Shown piece by piece: positions 43,771 through 53,878 of a stretch of DNA of 64,000 nucleotides. The position numbers and the translations under genes were made by a program. This DNA comes from an uncultured Oscillospiraceae bacterium (GTDB lineage Bacteria > Bacillota > Clostridia > Oscillospirales > Oscillospiraceae), in contig CAKTPI010000002.1 in assembly GCA_934591635.1 (NCBI GenBank), forward strand, positions 1 through 64,000, given 5' to 3'. Numbering within the stretch: the first letter of the stretch is position 1; each line of letters starts with the position of its first letter. The notes below the pieces were generated by a model. That model searched no databases. It was given only the letters and a program-made list of their open reading frames with translations, and was not told the DNA's origin.

Positions 43771-44952
43771 ATGAGGATTGCTGTAGTATCGATTGGTAGT
43801 TTTGATACACAATACTCGGACTATCATATCATGCGAGATATTATACTTGGCCTTTTGGAACGAGGCCACGAGGTGAACCTGATTCAGAAGCAGTATTTGG
43901 ATATACCTCAATATCCGCAGCAGTTTGATAAGTATTTTGGAAAACAGCTCCAAGTACATAATATCAAGTTTGAGAAAAAGGCAAAGGCTGACTTGAAGGC
44001 TCGCTATCTGGCGGATCTGTCATATTACAGACAGGCGTGCAAATGGATGAAAAAGAATAAACCGGACAAGGTTTTCCTCCAGTCATGCAACACAGCATTC
44101 TTCACGGTGTTTTATGCAAAGCACATTTTGAAGTGCCCACTACTTTACAATGAACAGGATATCTTCCCGGAGAATGCCTACTTTGCTGGAATTCTTTCAG
44201 AAAGCAGCATGGTTTATAAGGTAGCTCATGCGCTGCAAAAATATGCTTACAAAAATGCAACAGCGCTTAGTACAATTTCCGACGATATGAAATCTACTAT
44301 TGTTACTCGGTATGGCATCTCGGAGGATAAGGTGCAGGTGATTTACAACTGGGGGCATGAGGAGCTGAAAGCCCACAGTGAGAAGGATAATGCTTTCTTG
44401 AAAAAGTATCCAAAGAAGCCCGGGGAGTTCCGTGTGGTGTATGCGGGTAATCTGGGCAAGATGCAAAACGTTGAGCTTATTTTGGAGACGGCTACTTTGA
44501 TGCAAGATGATGCAGGCGTCAGCTTTTATATCGTTGGTGGTGGTGTAAACGAGGAACAACTTAAGACGTTTGCAAAAGAGAAGGAATTGAATAACGTGAC
44601 ATTCGTTGGGATGCAACCGCCTGAAGAAGTGGCGGATCTCTATGCTGCTGCCGATGTCAATGTGATTCCTCTTCAAAAAGGGCTTATCTACGCAGCGCTT
44701 CCGAGTAAAACGGCTGACTGCCTGATTGCTGGTAAACCGATTATTACTTGTGTTGATGATGAGTCGGAGTTTGCAAAGCGCTGTTATGATAATGGGATTT
44801 TTAACGCTGGTACAGGTAGTGCAATCAGATTGAAGGATTTGATTACCAGAAGGAAGATAGAAGAGACAGGAGCCGAGTCATATGGATTTGACGATGCCTT
44901 TAAAAAAGAAAAGAACGTAAATCAGTATTGTGTTTTGCTAGAAGCTCAATGA
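43771..44952 (+). CDS. Glycosyltransferase family 4 (WbuB-like), operon 2
   Basis: A 393-residue GT-B protein. IGSFDTQYSDYHIMRD and LLERGHEVNLIQKQY are at the N-terminus; YNEQDIFPENAYFAG, STISDDMKSTIV, RVVYAGNLGKMQNVELI and VIPLQKGLIYAALPSKTADC follow. These motifs parallel the operon 1 protein at 28625, so both may transfer the FucNAc that each operon makes. GGAGAGAGG precedes ATG 43771. Confidence 0.87.
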   Translation: MRIAVVSIGSFDTQYSDYHIMRDIILGLLERGHEVNLIQKQYLDIPQYPQQFDKYFGKQLQVHNIKFEKKAKADLKARYLADLSYYRQACKWMKKNKPDKVFLQSCNTAFFTVFYAKHILKCPLLYNEQDIFPENAYFAGILSESSMVYKVAHALQKYAYKNATALSTISDDMKSTIVTRYGISEDKVQVIYNWGHEELKAHSEKDNAFLKKYPKKPGEFRVVYAGNLGKMQNVELILETATLMQDDAGVSFYIVGGGVNEEQLKTFAKEKELNNVTFVGMQPPEEVADLYAAADVNVIPLQKGLIYAALPSKTADCLIAGKPIITCVDDESEFAKRCYDNGIFNAGTGSAIRLKDLITRRKIEETGAESYGFDDAFKKEKNVNQYCVLLEAQ

Positions 44953-45045
44953 CTGCAGTTTCTACTTGGGGTTTCCTATTAGATAAGAAGTGATTAAAGA
45001 TTTGAATTAATATGTTTCAATATAATTGATTGAAAGGGCAAAATA

Positions 45046-46107
45046 ATGAAAATTGGAATTATTGCGGCAAATGATATCCGCTTTTCGCCATATATCTTTT
45101 TTTATACGAGAATACTTGATTGTCTCAAATATAATTATGAGATTATTTACCCGCATAGATCTGGCATAGAGGATACAACAACGCAACTTCAAACGCATGT
45201 TATAACATGGCACGACCATTATGGGGCAGCTGCAGCGTATACTAGATATGCAATAGATGTTGCACGAGTGATTAACCGTGAAAAATATGATGCGCTTATA
45301 GTTTTGACCACAGCAAATGCAGTATTTTTGATGCCATACTTGAAGCGTCATTATAGAAAACGGTATATTGTGGATATTCGGGACTATACTCATGAAAATG
45401 TAAAACCATACTATTATCTCGAAGAAAAAGCATTGAGAAATGCGATGCTAAATGTTGTTTCTTCAAGACGATTTTCACGGTTTTTACCTACGGACAATAC
45501 ATATTGTGTTTGTCATAATATATCGTCATACAATTCGAAGGAAATTGATGCAGGCTTAGTTAACCGAAATAAAGAACCTATCTGCATTTCGTATATTGGA
45601 GCTGGTAACTATTTAGATAGCTGTGAGAACCTGATTAGATTAGTAAAAAACGACAAGAGGTTTGCACTGAAATTCTATGGCCCCAATACTATTAGGCAGA
45701 AGTTGGTAGAAAGAAAAGTTGAAGTAGAACATCCCAATGTCATGTTTTGCGGCCCGTTTTCGCAAGATGAAAAAGGTGAGATTATCGCAGAATCGTCAAT
45801 ATTGTATAATGCATACGGAAACGGTTGTGAATTACTAGATTGTGCACTGTCGAACAAACTGTATGATTCATTAATATTTAGGAAGCCAATACTTGTGAGC
45901 CCAGATACGTATATGAGTGAAATGGCCGGACCGTTAGGATATAGTATAGAATTAGCAAAAGTAGAGTCATTGGACAGCCTGTATAAGTGGTATTCGGGGA
46001 TTAATTGGGAAGAGATTGACAAGTTTGCAGAAAATCAGATGCAGGAAATTACTGAAGAACACAGAGAAACTGTACAGACAATTAAGGAAAAACTAAAGCA
46101 TATTTGA
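45046..46107 (+). CDS. Probable glycosyltransferase (GT-B fold)
   Basis: A 353-residue protein. IIAANDIRFSPYIFFYTRIL opens a GT-B-like N-domain, and YIVDIRDYTHENVKPYYYLE resembles the inter-domain region of GT4 enzymes. The C-terminal half has ICISYIGAGNYLDSCENLI and MFCGPFSQDEKGEIIAESSI, NKLYDSLIFRKPILVS. Weakly conserved; donor unknown. Very AT-rich. It starts 93 nt after the previous gene. Confidence 0.75.
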   Translation: MKIGIIAANDIRFSPYIFFYTRILDCLKYNYEIIYPHRSGIEDTTTQLQTHVITWHDHYGAAAAYTRYAIDVARVINREKYDALIVLTTANAVFLMPYLKRHYRKRYIVDIRDYTHENVKPYYYLEEKALRNAMLNVVSSRRFSRFLPTDNTYCVCHNISSYNSKEIDAGLVNRNKEPICISYIGAGNYLDSCENLIRLVKNDKRFALKFYGPNTIRQKLVERKVEVEHPNVMFCGPFSQDEKGEIIAESSILYNAYGNGCELLDCALSNKLYDSLIFRKPILVSPDTYMSEMAGPLGYSIELAKVESLDSLYKWYSGINWEEIDKFAENQMQEITEEHRETVQTIKEKLKHI

Positions 46108-46117
46108 GGAACAATAT

Positions 46118-47209
46118 ATGAAAAGAGTCTGTTTTGTTCATGCAGGACTGGAACAACACGGTGGTATTGGTAGAGTTGTATCAATTATTGCAAATGGATT
46201 ATCAAGAGAAACAGACATTGAGGTCGTAGTTGTTTCATTCTGTAAGGAAACAGGTAGAGACGTCTATGTGCTGAATGAGAATATAAAGACCTTCAACCTA
46301 TTTGATAGTCGTATTTCTATGAAGAAAGCACTCTTGTCTGGTGGTATCGGCAGGTTGTCTAAGATTGTTCGTGATAATTCAATTGATGTCATCATTGCAT
46401 GTGGTGCTTTATATTATCCGCTAGTTGTATGTGTTGCAATATTGTCAAGAATTAAATCAGTATGTTGGGAGCATACAAATCCGGAATACGGGAATGACTA
46501 TAAGTTTCAGAAGTACTGTAGAGCAATCGGTGCTAAACATTCGGACGTGAATGTCCTGATTGCCAAGGACTCTGTAAAGTACTATTGCGAAAAATATCGA
46601 GGAGACAATAATAGACTGATTTATAATCCAGCAGATGAATTATTGTTCAAAGAACCCGTTAAATACAATACGAATAGTCGAAAGATTGTAAGCGTTGGAA
46701 GATTAAGCTATCCAAAGAATTATATGTGCCTTCTAGATGTTGCCAAAAACGTATTACAGGAAAATGCAGAATGGAGCTGGGATATTTACGGTGACGGGGA
46801 AGATAAAAAAATCTTAGAAGACAGAATCGTGGAACTTGGCCTAACCGATAGAGTAACACTAAAGGGAAATTCTTCCATTATATATAGCCTTTATGATGAT
46901 TATGCAATCATGGTAATGACCTCTCGATATGAAGGATTTCCAATGGTTTTGATAGAGGCTGCATCAAGAGGACTCCCACTTGTAAGCTTTGATATCCATA
47001 CGGGGCCGAATGAGATTATTGTTAATGGGGTGAATGGTTTTCTGATTAACAAAGGAGACGTAGTAGGCATGAGCGAGAAAATATCGTTGCTTATCCAAGA
47101 TTGTGCGTTAAGAAGGGCGTTCTCACAAGAGGCAATTAAATCAGTTGAACGATTTAGGGAACAGCAGGTAATAGACAGGTGGATTGAACTGATAAAGGAA
47201 TTAGATTAA
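46118..47209 (+). CDS. Glycosyltransferase family 4
   Basis: A 363-residue GT-B protein. VHAGLEQHGGIGRVVSIIAN binds acceptor/donor at the N-domain. IVSVGRLSYPKNYMCLLDVA and SRYEGFPMVLIEAASRGLPLV with the EGFPMVLIEA motif are classic GT4. GAGG precedes ATG 46118. Confidence 0.92.
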   Translation: MKRVCFVHAGLEQHGGIGRVVSIIANGLSRETDIEVVVVSFCKETGRDVYVLNENIKTFNLFDSRISMKKALLSGGIGRLSKIVRDNSIDVIIACGALYYPLVVCVAILSRIKSVCWEHTNPEYGNDYKFQKYCRAIGAKHSDVNVLIAKDSVKYYCEKYRGDNNRLIYNPADELLFKEPVKYNTNSRKIVSVGRLSYPKNYMCLLDVAKNVLQENAEWSWDIYGDGEDKKILEDRIVELGLTDRVTLKGNSSIIYSLYDDYAIMVMTSRYEGFPMVLIEAASRGLPLVSFDIHTGPNEIIVNGVNGFLINKGDVVGMSEKISLLIQDCALRRAFSQEAIKSVERFREQQVIDRWIELIKELD

Positions 47210-47211
47210 TT

Positions 47212-48417
47212 ATGCTGTGCAGATATGATAACACATTCATAAGCCAACGAGCTATAAATGTTCTAACGATTGGATACGTATTTTTGTCATATTTTGAATA
47301 CTATATCCAAGCATTTACTGGCTCTGTAACAAAGTATTATATTTTGATTTTTGCGCTAGTGCTTTTATATAGGAATCATTGGAAGGCGGCTCTCAACATA
47401 TATGTCAAATCTTACTGCCTTTGGTTCATATTTAAGTTTCTCTCGATATATTGGTCAAATATGACAAATGCCGATGTGAGTTCACACTTTGTGTCGCAGG
47501 TTGGAATCGTTATTCTTTTGATTGCATTACTAGGGGGAAAACCGAATAAATCGCAGATAGATAGCTTTATAAAATCTAATTACTGGTGCAGTTTTGCGTT
47601 TGCCGCACTTTCTATAGTCTTCCGTGCTTCTTATATAAGCGAAGATTTTGTTGCAAGACAGGTATTAACGCTGTTTGGGCGACAGAATGACCCTAATAAC
47701 TGTGCAGCCTTCTTAAGTGTAGGTTTTGCAATTGCAATGTACTCACTTGTTATAGAACGAAGACGATTGCTGCTTAATTCTGCAGTTTCTGTTACGTGCT
47801 TATATGCGATTCTTTTAACCGCCTCAAGAGCAGGTTTTATGGCTGTGGGGTGTATCATTGCCGTCGTTTTATTCTTCCCCAAAAGTGGTGAGAAGGTAAA
47901 AATAACCGATCTGATTGTCAAGCTGCTTATTTTTATTGTAGTTGGTTATATTGGGGTGACTGTAGTTTCTCAGTACCTGCCGCAAGCAAGTCTGGACAGG
48001 TTGTTTAATCTGGGACAATATGAGGCGGCATCTGGTAGACAGGATAGATGGAAGGCTGCGTTAGAATTATGGGCGGAACGACCAATATTTGGCTGGGGTT
48101 GGGGTGGATATCAACTACCACTAGCATTGCATGGAGGCATACACAATACTATATTGGATAACCTATGTGATGTTGGAATTATTGGAACGCTATTTTGGAT
48201 TACTCCAATCATATATTTAACTGTGTATTCTTTAAAGAGAAAAGATGCCTTGACATTGCTGATTCTATGGGTTGGAGTTTTTGCTGCCATTGGTATCGAT
48301 GCAATTAATAAGAGATTTCTTTGGAATTCAATTTATTGTGCTGCAATGATGGATCTGTATTATAGAGAAACAAAGTGCTTTTTGGCGGTGTTCAATAACA
48401 ATTCGAAAGAGGACTAG
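47212..48417 (+). CDS. O-antigen polymerase/ligase-like protein (Wzy), operon 2
   Basis: A 401-residue protein with about 10-12 spans. FGRQNDPNNCAAFLSVGFAI and the extracytoplasmic loop NLGQYEAASGRQDRWKAALELWAERPIFGWGWGGYQ with RxDxW...GxGxG match the Wzy_C/ligase region (written here in parts: SGRQDRWKAALELW, PIFGWGWGGY). HNTILDNLCDVGIIGTLFW follows. It polymerises flipped repeat units. Starts 3 nt after the GT4 stop. Confidence 0.9.
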   Translation: MLCRYDNTFISQRAINVLTIGYVFLSYFEYYIQAFTGSVTKYYILIFALVLLYRNHWKAALNIYVKSYCLWFIFKFLSIYWSNMTNADVSSHFVSQVGIVILLIALLGGKPNKSQIDSFIKSNYWCSFAFAALSIVFRASYISEDFVARQVLTLFGRQNDPNNCAAFLSVGFAIAMYSLVIERRRLLLNSAVSVTCLYAILLTASRAGFMAVGCIIAVVLFFPKSGEKVKITDLIVKLLIFIVVGYIGVTVVSQYLPQASLDRLFNLGQYEAASGRQDRWKAALELWAERPIFGWGWGGYQLPLALHGGIHNTILDNLCDVGIIGTLFWITPIIYLTVYSLKRKDALTLLILWVGVFAAIGIDAINKRFLWNSIYCAAMMDLYYRETKCFLAVFNNNSKED

Positions 48418-48428
48418 GTATTGCTAAA

Positions 48429-48944
48429 ATGAAAATGCTATGGAGATTGTTCTATACTATCGTGGCAAGGAATCTTCCTGCTTCATATTCTCCGGTGAAG
48501 ATTTTTCAAAAACAACTCCGATATATCTCCGCAAAGGGTTTTTGTGAGAGTGTTGGAAAGAATGTTAATATTGAAAAAGGTGCTGTTTTCTCGAGTAAGC
48601 TGAGGATAGGAGATAATTCAGGGGTAGGTGTCTGTGCAAATATACAAGGATCGTGTACCATCGGAGAAAATGTCATGATGGGACCGTATTGCACAATTTA
48701 CACTATTAATCATGAGTATAAAAATACAGATGTTGCTATGTGCAATCAGGGGTTTCGTGAAGAACAAGCAGTTATTATCGGTGATGATGTCTGGATCGGT
48801 GGGCATACGATAATTCTGCCGGGAGTCCATATCGGAAGCCATGCAATCATTGGCGCAGGGAGTGTTGTTAGAAATAATGTTCCTGAATATGCTGTTGTGA
48901 CAGGAAATCCAGCAGAGGTGAAAAAATATAGGGGGGTACGGTGA
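48429..48944 (+). CDS. Hexapeptide-repeat O-acetyltransferase
   Basis: A 171-residue LbH acyltransferase. Hexapeptide repeats run from VGKNVNIEKGAVFSSKLRIG to IGAGSVVRNNVPEYAVVTGNPAEV; catalytic His is in TINHEYKN. CoA-site IGDDVWIGGHTIILPGV is typical of Maa/NodL/WbbJ types. It probably O-acetylates the operon 2 sugar. Intact, unlike its split counterpart in operon 1. It overlaps the next gene by 4 nt. Confidence 0.9.
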   Translation: MKMLWRLFYTIVARNLPASYSPVKIFQKQLRYISAKGFCESVGKNVNIEKGAVFSSKLRIGDNSGVGVCANIQGSCTIGENVMMGPYCTIYTINHEYKNTDVAMCNQGFREEQAVIIGDDVWIGGHTIILPGVHIGSHAIIGAGSVVRNNVPEYAVVTGNPAEVKKYRGVR

Positions 48945-50194
48945 TGAAAACAGTTTTTATCTGTAAGGATCCCTTCCCGTATAGCGGAGCATGCTGTAGC
49001 TTACTACTTAAGATGCTTCGGTCTGGTCTAAACAAGGAGTTAGATGATATCCATATTATATGCTCATATGATTTGAAACAACGAGACAACTCACAAAAGT
49101 TTGAGAAGGATGTAACAATTCATAGGCTGTATTGGTGGGACGGAATATCGTTGAAGGATCTAATTAGAAATTTCTGGTTTCATCCTGTGTCTGCATCTAA
49201 AGGTGTTGTAATAAAATTCCTAAAAAAGATGGGGGAAAACCACGAGTTTGAACTGGACCAAGATGTCATTCGACAGATTAAGAAAATCTTGCGACAAATC
49301 GGATGTGATTCCAATGATGTGATTGTGCCGGTTGCTGGATTTTATGAAACGGTAACAGCTGCACTAGAGTGGAAGAGGGATAATAAATCTCGAGTTATTT
49401 CGTATCAGGTTGATCCGTGCTCAACAAACAAGGCGTATAGTACTAAAAGTCTAGAGATGAGACAAGATTATGAAAGAAATATGTATCATCAGTCTGATTT
49501 TGTTATTACTACACCTATTATAAAAAAAGAACTTGCACGGATGCTGCCACATACGGATATGGACAAAACTGTAGCTATGGAGTTTCCAAATTTAGAGTTA
49601 TCAAGATTGCAGTTGAAAGGTAGACAAGAAGCCAAAGATAATGAAAGAAAAGAGATTTCATGCGTGTTCTGTGGAATGGTATATCAAGGTGTTAGAGATC
49701 CCGGATTTGCCATGAAGCTTTTTAGCGGATTGAAAAATGATACGAAGCTCGTAATGGTTGGAGTAACTCGAAAAGAAGCGAGTGAGTATGTCCCAGAGCA
49801 AGATATAGGAGACAATATAACCTTTTGCGGGTATCTTCCAGCCGATGAAACGCAAGATTATATTGAAACCGCAGATTTTTTAGTGAATATTGGTAATAAG
49901 GTTCTAAATCAAGTGCCGAGCAAGTTGTTTACATACATTGCGACTGGAAAACCAATAATTAACTTGTGCACAAGTCGAAACTGTCCAACTATCCCATATT
50001 TAGACAAGTATCCACTATCCTTAAATGTCTTTGAGGATGACATATTGGAGGCTCGTAAACAAGTAGAAAGCTTTATTGCAAATTCAGTTGGAAAACGTGT
50101 GGCTGCTGAAGAAATAGCACATGATTTTTATGAGTGCTCTGCGGAGTACTGTGCTAACGTGATGAATTCGCAAATAAGAAAGTTGGCAAATTAG
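48941..50194 (+). CDS. Probable glycosyltransferase, GT-B
   Basis: A 417-residue protein. An N-domain begins ICKDPFPYSGACCSLLLKML. The C-domain has CVFCGMVYQGVRDPGFAMKLF, ITFCGYLPADETQDYIETADF and VPSKLFTYIATGKPIINLC, the pattern of poorly classified capsule GT-B enzymes. Specificity unknown. AT-rich. Stop is 26 nt before wecB. Confidence 0.78.
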   Translation: MMKTVFICKDPFPYSGACCSLLLKMLRSGLNKELDDIHIICSYDLKQRDNSQKFEKDVTIHRLYWWDGISLKDLIRNFWFHPVSASKGVVIKFLKKMGENHEFELDQDVIRQIKKILRQIGCDSNDVIVPVAGFYETVTAALEWKRDNKSRVISYQVDPCSTNKAYSTKSLEMRQDYERNMYHQSDFVITTPIIKKELARMLPHTDMDKTVAMEFPNLELSRLQLKGRQEAKDNERKEISCVFCGMVYQGVRDPGFAMKLFSGLKNDTKLVMVGVTRKEASEYVPEQDIGDNITFCGYLPADETQDYIETADFLVNIGNKVLNQVPSKLFTYIATGKPIINLCTSRNCPTIPYLDKYPLSLNVFEDDILEARKQVESFIANSVGKRVAAEEIAHDFYECSAEYCANVMNSQIRKLAN

Positions 50195-50219
50195 TGCATA
50201 TGAGGTTGAGAAATTGACT

Positions 50220-51314
50220 ATGAAAAAAGTAATGCTCGTTTTCGGCACTCGTCCGGAAGCGATTAAAATGTGTCCGCTTGTTAATGAATTGAAGAAACGC
50301 AATGAATTGGAGACAGTTGTTTGTGTGACTGGACAGCATCGTCAGATGCTGGATATGGTTCTTGAGGCATTTGATGTTGCCCCGGACTATGACTTGTCCA
50401 TCATGAAGGATAAGCAGACGCTGTTTGACGTAACTACCAATATTTTGAATAGCATCAAGGCTGTTCTGGAAAAGGAAAAACCTGATGTAGTATTGGTACA
50501 CGGCGATACATCTACGACCTTCGTGACTGCATTGGCTTGCTTCTATATGCAGATTCCTGTAGGTCATGTAGAAGCTGGTCTGCGCACCTACAATATCTAC
50601 AGCCCGTATCCGGAGGAATTCAACCGTCAGGCGGTATCCATTATCAGTAAATTCAACTTTGCTCCTACAGAGCTTTCTAAGCAGAATCTGCTGAAAGAGG
50701 GCAAAGATCCAACCAGCATCTATGTTACTGGCAACACGGCTATTGATGCTTTGAAGACCACCGTGCGGGAAAACTATACGCACCCTGAACTGGAATGGGC
50801 AAAGGACAGCCGTCTAATCATGATTACTGCCCATCGCCGTGAGAATCTCGGTGAGCCAATGCGTCACATGTTTAAAGCGATTCGTCGTGTCATGGATGAG
50901 CATCCGGATGTGAAGGCAATTTATCCGATTCACATGAATCCTGTGGTGCGTGAAATCGCGAATGAGTATCTGGGTGACGATGATCGAATCCATATCATCG
51001 AACCGCTGGATGTTCTGGACTTCCATAACTTCCTGAGCCGGAGCTACTTGATTTTGACGGACTCTGGTGGAATTCAGGAGGAAGCTCCTTCTCTGGGTAA
51101 GCCTGTTCTGGTGATGCGTGATACCACGGAGCGTCCGGAGGGGATTGCAGCAGGTACACTGAAGTTGGTTGGCACGGAAGAAGAAACCATTTATAAAGAG
51201 TTCAGCCGTCTGCTATCTGATAAAGATGAGTATGAGGCAATGAGCAAGGCAAGCAATCCATATGGCGATGGACACGCCTGTGAGCGGATTGCGGATATTT
51301 TGGAAAAATCGTAA
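50220..51314 (+). CDS. wecB: UDP-N-acetylglucosamine 2-epimerase (non-hydrolysing)
   Basis: A 364-residue enzyme. VFGTRPEAIKMCPLVNEL, GDTSTTF, HVEAGLRTYNIYSPYPEE, TAHRRENLGEPM and TDSGGIQEEAPSLGKPVLVMR are all diagnostic. It interconverts UDP-GlcNAc and UDP-ManNAc, giving operon 2 a ManNAc donor. GC content is higher than in neighbouring genes. Distinct from the CapG-type paralogues of this window. Confidence 0.96.
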   Translation: MKKVMLVFGTRPEAIKMCPLVNELKKRNELETVVCVTGQHRQMLDMVLEAFDVAPDYDLSIMKDKQTLFDVTTNILNSIKAVLEKEKPDVVLVHGDTSTTFVTALACFYMQIPVGHVEAGLRTYNIYSPYPEEFNRQAVSIISKFNFAPTELSKQNLLKEGKDPTSIYVTGNTAIDALKTTVRENYTHPELEWAKDSRLIMITAHRRENLGEPMRHMFKAIRRVMDEHPDVKAIYPIHMNPVVREIANEYLGDDDRIHIIEPLDVLDFHNFLSRSYLILTDSGGIQEEAPSLGKPVLVMRDTTERPEGIAAGTLKLVGTEEETIYKEFSRLLSDKDEYEAMSKASNPYGDGHACERIADILEKS

Positions 51315-51360
51315 ATACGACATCATAAAATGAAACAATTTGGGGAGTGAGAATTCAGCC

Positions 51361-52527
51361 ATGCAAACTGTTGCGTTGCTAACAAGTGAGGAGTCATTCA
51401 TTAATAATTACGGAGCGGCTCTACAGGGGTATGCATTATATACGACATTAAAGGAGCTGGGATTAGCTCCCTGTATAGTTCGTTATCAGGGTGGAGAAGC
51501 AAGAAACAGCCAGATTGCGTATCGTCTATTCCAAGTTAAGCGTTTTCTTGGTAAGAAATATCGTGCCATAGTGGATTCAAAACCTGAACAGTATACCGCA
51601 GATGTCTTGGAAAAAGTAAAAAAGAGAGAAAGAATGTTTGAGGATTTCTCGCTTTCCTACATGTCTTTCTGGAATGAGACGAGAGTTTCGTGGCAGCAAC
51701 TAAGAAAGGACTATCCTAAATGTGATTGCTATATTTGTGGAAGTGATCAAATTTGGAATCCATATTTCAAGAGTGGCTTTAACGACCCGGGGTATTTTTT
51801 GGCTTTTGCGCCAGCTAATTCGCTCAAGATTGCCTACGCACCAAGCTTTGGCTGTGACGATATTCCAGAAACGGCAAGAAAAACGTTACCTGCTCTTTTG
51901 AAGGATTTCAATGCGATTTCTGTCAGAGAGCAGTCTAGTGTTGAAATCGTTAGAAAATATGCAAATCGAACAGCAGAACATGTGCTTGACCCAACACTTC
52001 TTAGAACAGATAAGCAGTGGCGTCATATTGCAAAAAAACCGAAGGGGCTTCCCGAGCATTATATCTTGTCCTATCGTTTTGCTGAATCCGACAATACAAA
52101 GCAGATGATAGACCGAATCGCCGTGGAAACGGGACTGCCCGTTGTTTCGCTCCCGTTGTCTGCAGTAGCAATGAAGGACGATTACTATTCTGTCTTTGAA
52201 GCAGGTCCACAAGAATTTGTGGGTTTGATAGACAACGCTTCATTGGTTTGTACAGACTCCTTCCATGCAACCGTATTCTCTATTATTATGAAGACACCGG
52301 TTTGTGTGTTCCTAAGGGAGTCCTACGAGAATGGTAATAGCATGAATTCTCGTATTTATAGTCTTCTAAAAATGCTACACTTAGAGTCGCATATCATCAC
52401 TTCGGATACAAAACTTAGCGATGCAATGAATTGTATTCAAGAGGATTATACAGAGGCTCATAAGATTTTGAATGTAGAGCGAGAGAAATCGATGAAATTC
52501 CTAAGAGATGCACTTCGAATGAATTGA
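51361..52527 (+). CDS. Polysaccharide pyruvyl transferase family protein
   Basis: A 388-residue protein. NNYGAALQGYALYTTLKELG is the family start; YICGSDQIWNPYF and IAYAPSFGCDDIP follow; ISVREQSSVEIVRKY and VCTDSFHATVFSIIMKTPVCVF are the C-terminal markers. It would ketal-link pyruvate from PEP to a sugar. It is followed by two FrhB-like genes, a frequent partnership in exopolysaccharide loci. Confidence 0.92.
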   Translation: MQTVALLTSEESFINNYGAALQGYALYTTLKELGLAPCIVRYQGGEARNSQIAYRLFQVKRFLGKKYRAIVDSKPEQYTADVLEKVKKRERMFEDFSLSYMSFWNETRVSWQQLRKDYPKCDCYICGSDQIWNPYFKSGFNDPGYFLAFAPANSLKIAYAPSFGCDDIPETARKTLPALLKDFNAISVREQSSVEIVRKYANRTAEHVLDPTLLRTDKQWRHIAKKPKGLPEHYILSYRFAESDNTKQMIDRIAVETGLPVVSLPLSAVAMKDDYYSVFEAGPQEFVGLIDNASLVCTDSFHATVFSIIMKTPVCVFLRESYENGNSMNSRIYSLLKMLHLESHIITSDTKLSDAMNCIQEDYTEAHKILNVEREKSMKFLRDALRMN

Positions 52528-52537
52528 GGTTTAAATT

Positions 52538-53725
52538 ATGGCAAAACAGGTGTGCGTTGCAGAGAATGACATGGCCAAATGCACAGGCTGTATGGTGTGT
52601 GTCGATGCTTGTCCTGTAAATGCTATCAAAGAGAGTTTTACAAAAGATGGATTTAGAATCCCGAAAGTACAGGAGGACAAATGCGTTAAATGCGGGCGAT
52701 GCATGAAAGTATGTGGTCTTAATGCAGAAATAGAACTGTTTAAACCAATCTCAGTATACCGCATGGCGGCGGATGATAATCAGATTAGAGCGAGTTGCTC
52801 TTCTGGTGGTATATTTGCGCTTCTAGCTGAGAAGATGATTGAGTGCGGGGGCATGGTGGTTGGTGCTGTCTACGACGCAGAAAGCAAGGAAATTCGACAT
52901 TTGTCTTCTGATGAGGTTGGATTAGAGGATATTTATCGCTCTAAATATGCTCAAAGTAATTTGATCGGCATTTATCAAAAAACAGCGGAAGCTTTAAAAA
53001 CCGGGAGAGACGTATTATTCTGTGGGACACCGTGTCAGGTTCGTGCACTTAGCAACTACTTAGAAGGACGCAAACAATCCGGAAACCTATTAACGATTGA
53101 TTTTATGTGCCATGGTGTACCTTCAACGATACAATTTAAGGATTTTATTCTTGAAAGGGAAAAGAAAGAACATTCGCCGGTGGTTAATGTGACTTTTCGA
53201 GAAAAAGATGATGGCTGGCGCACACAGGTAATAAAGACATATCATGAGAATGGTAGAGTTTGGAAAAAAACATCGTATTATTATTATTATTATTATATGT
53301 TTCTTAACAATTACTCTCTCAGAGATTCATGCTATTCCTGTGAGGAATACAATACACACAAAGCGGATATTACCTTGGCAGATGATTGGAACTGTAGTGA
53401 AAATGATAATCTAGGAACTTCTCTAGTTTTTGTGAATAGTTTATCCGGTCAGTCAGCGATTTATAGTATTCTGGACAAAGCAACATATACTGACGTGACA
53501 CAGCAGTCAATAGATAATATTGAAATTTATAGCCATTCTGGGTATGACTATAGAAAAAAAGAACAGTGGAAGAAAGCTTTAGAGACAGGTGGATATAGGA
53601 AAGCAAAGACAATACTGTTCTATAAAGCGTCCATGATACCGTTGGCAAAGTTTAAATTACGGAGACAAGCGTCAATGATAAAGAGAATGATTAAGAAAAA
53701 CCGGGGGGGGGGGGGTAAGCAATAG
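52538..53725 (+). CDS. F420 hydrogenase/dehydrogenase beta-subunit (FrhB)-like Fe-S protein 1
   Basis: A 395-residue protein. Two 4Fe-4S motifs: Cys 15, 18, 21, 25 and Cys 49, 52, 55, 59. SCSSGGIFALLAEKMI, VLFCGTPCQVRALSNYL, FMCHGVPS and ADITLADDWN identify the FrhB family. In polysaccharide loci these proteins accompany pyruvyl transferases; the redox role is unclear. Its last codons run through 13 consecutive G (53703-53715), then end in KQ-stop. A one-base loss would extend the frame by 47 codons to 53861. Confidence 0.88.
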   Translation: MAKQVCVAENDMAKCTGCMVCVDACPVNAIKESFTKDGFRIPKVQEDKCVKCGRCMKVCGLNAEIELFKPISVYRMAADDNQIRASCSSGGIFALLAEKMIECGGMVVGAVYDAESKEIRHLSSDEVGLEDIYRSKYAQSNLIGIYQKTAEALKTGRDVLFCGTPCQVRALSNYLEGRKQSGNLLTIDFMCHGVPSTIQFKDFILEREKKEHSPVVNVTFREKDDGWRTQVIKTYHENGRVWKKTSYYYYYYYMFLNNYSLRDSCYSCEEYNTHKADITLADDWNCSENDNLGTSLVFVNSLSGQSAIYSILDKATYTDVTQQSIDNIEIYSHSGYDYRKKEQWKKALETGGYRKAKTILFYKASMIPLAKFKLRRQASMIKRMIKKNRGGGGKQ

Positions 53726-53878
53726 CAGCATCGCTGTGGCAGGAAGCTACCTAACCTCTTACAATAGAAATCTAATAGTTTACTCCAACGTTAACACAGA
53801 ATATTCAAAGGGTTACCACTTATACTTAAGGATGGTTCTGGGAAAACCGTCGGTGGCTTAATGAGGAGGAAACGAATT

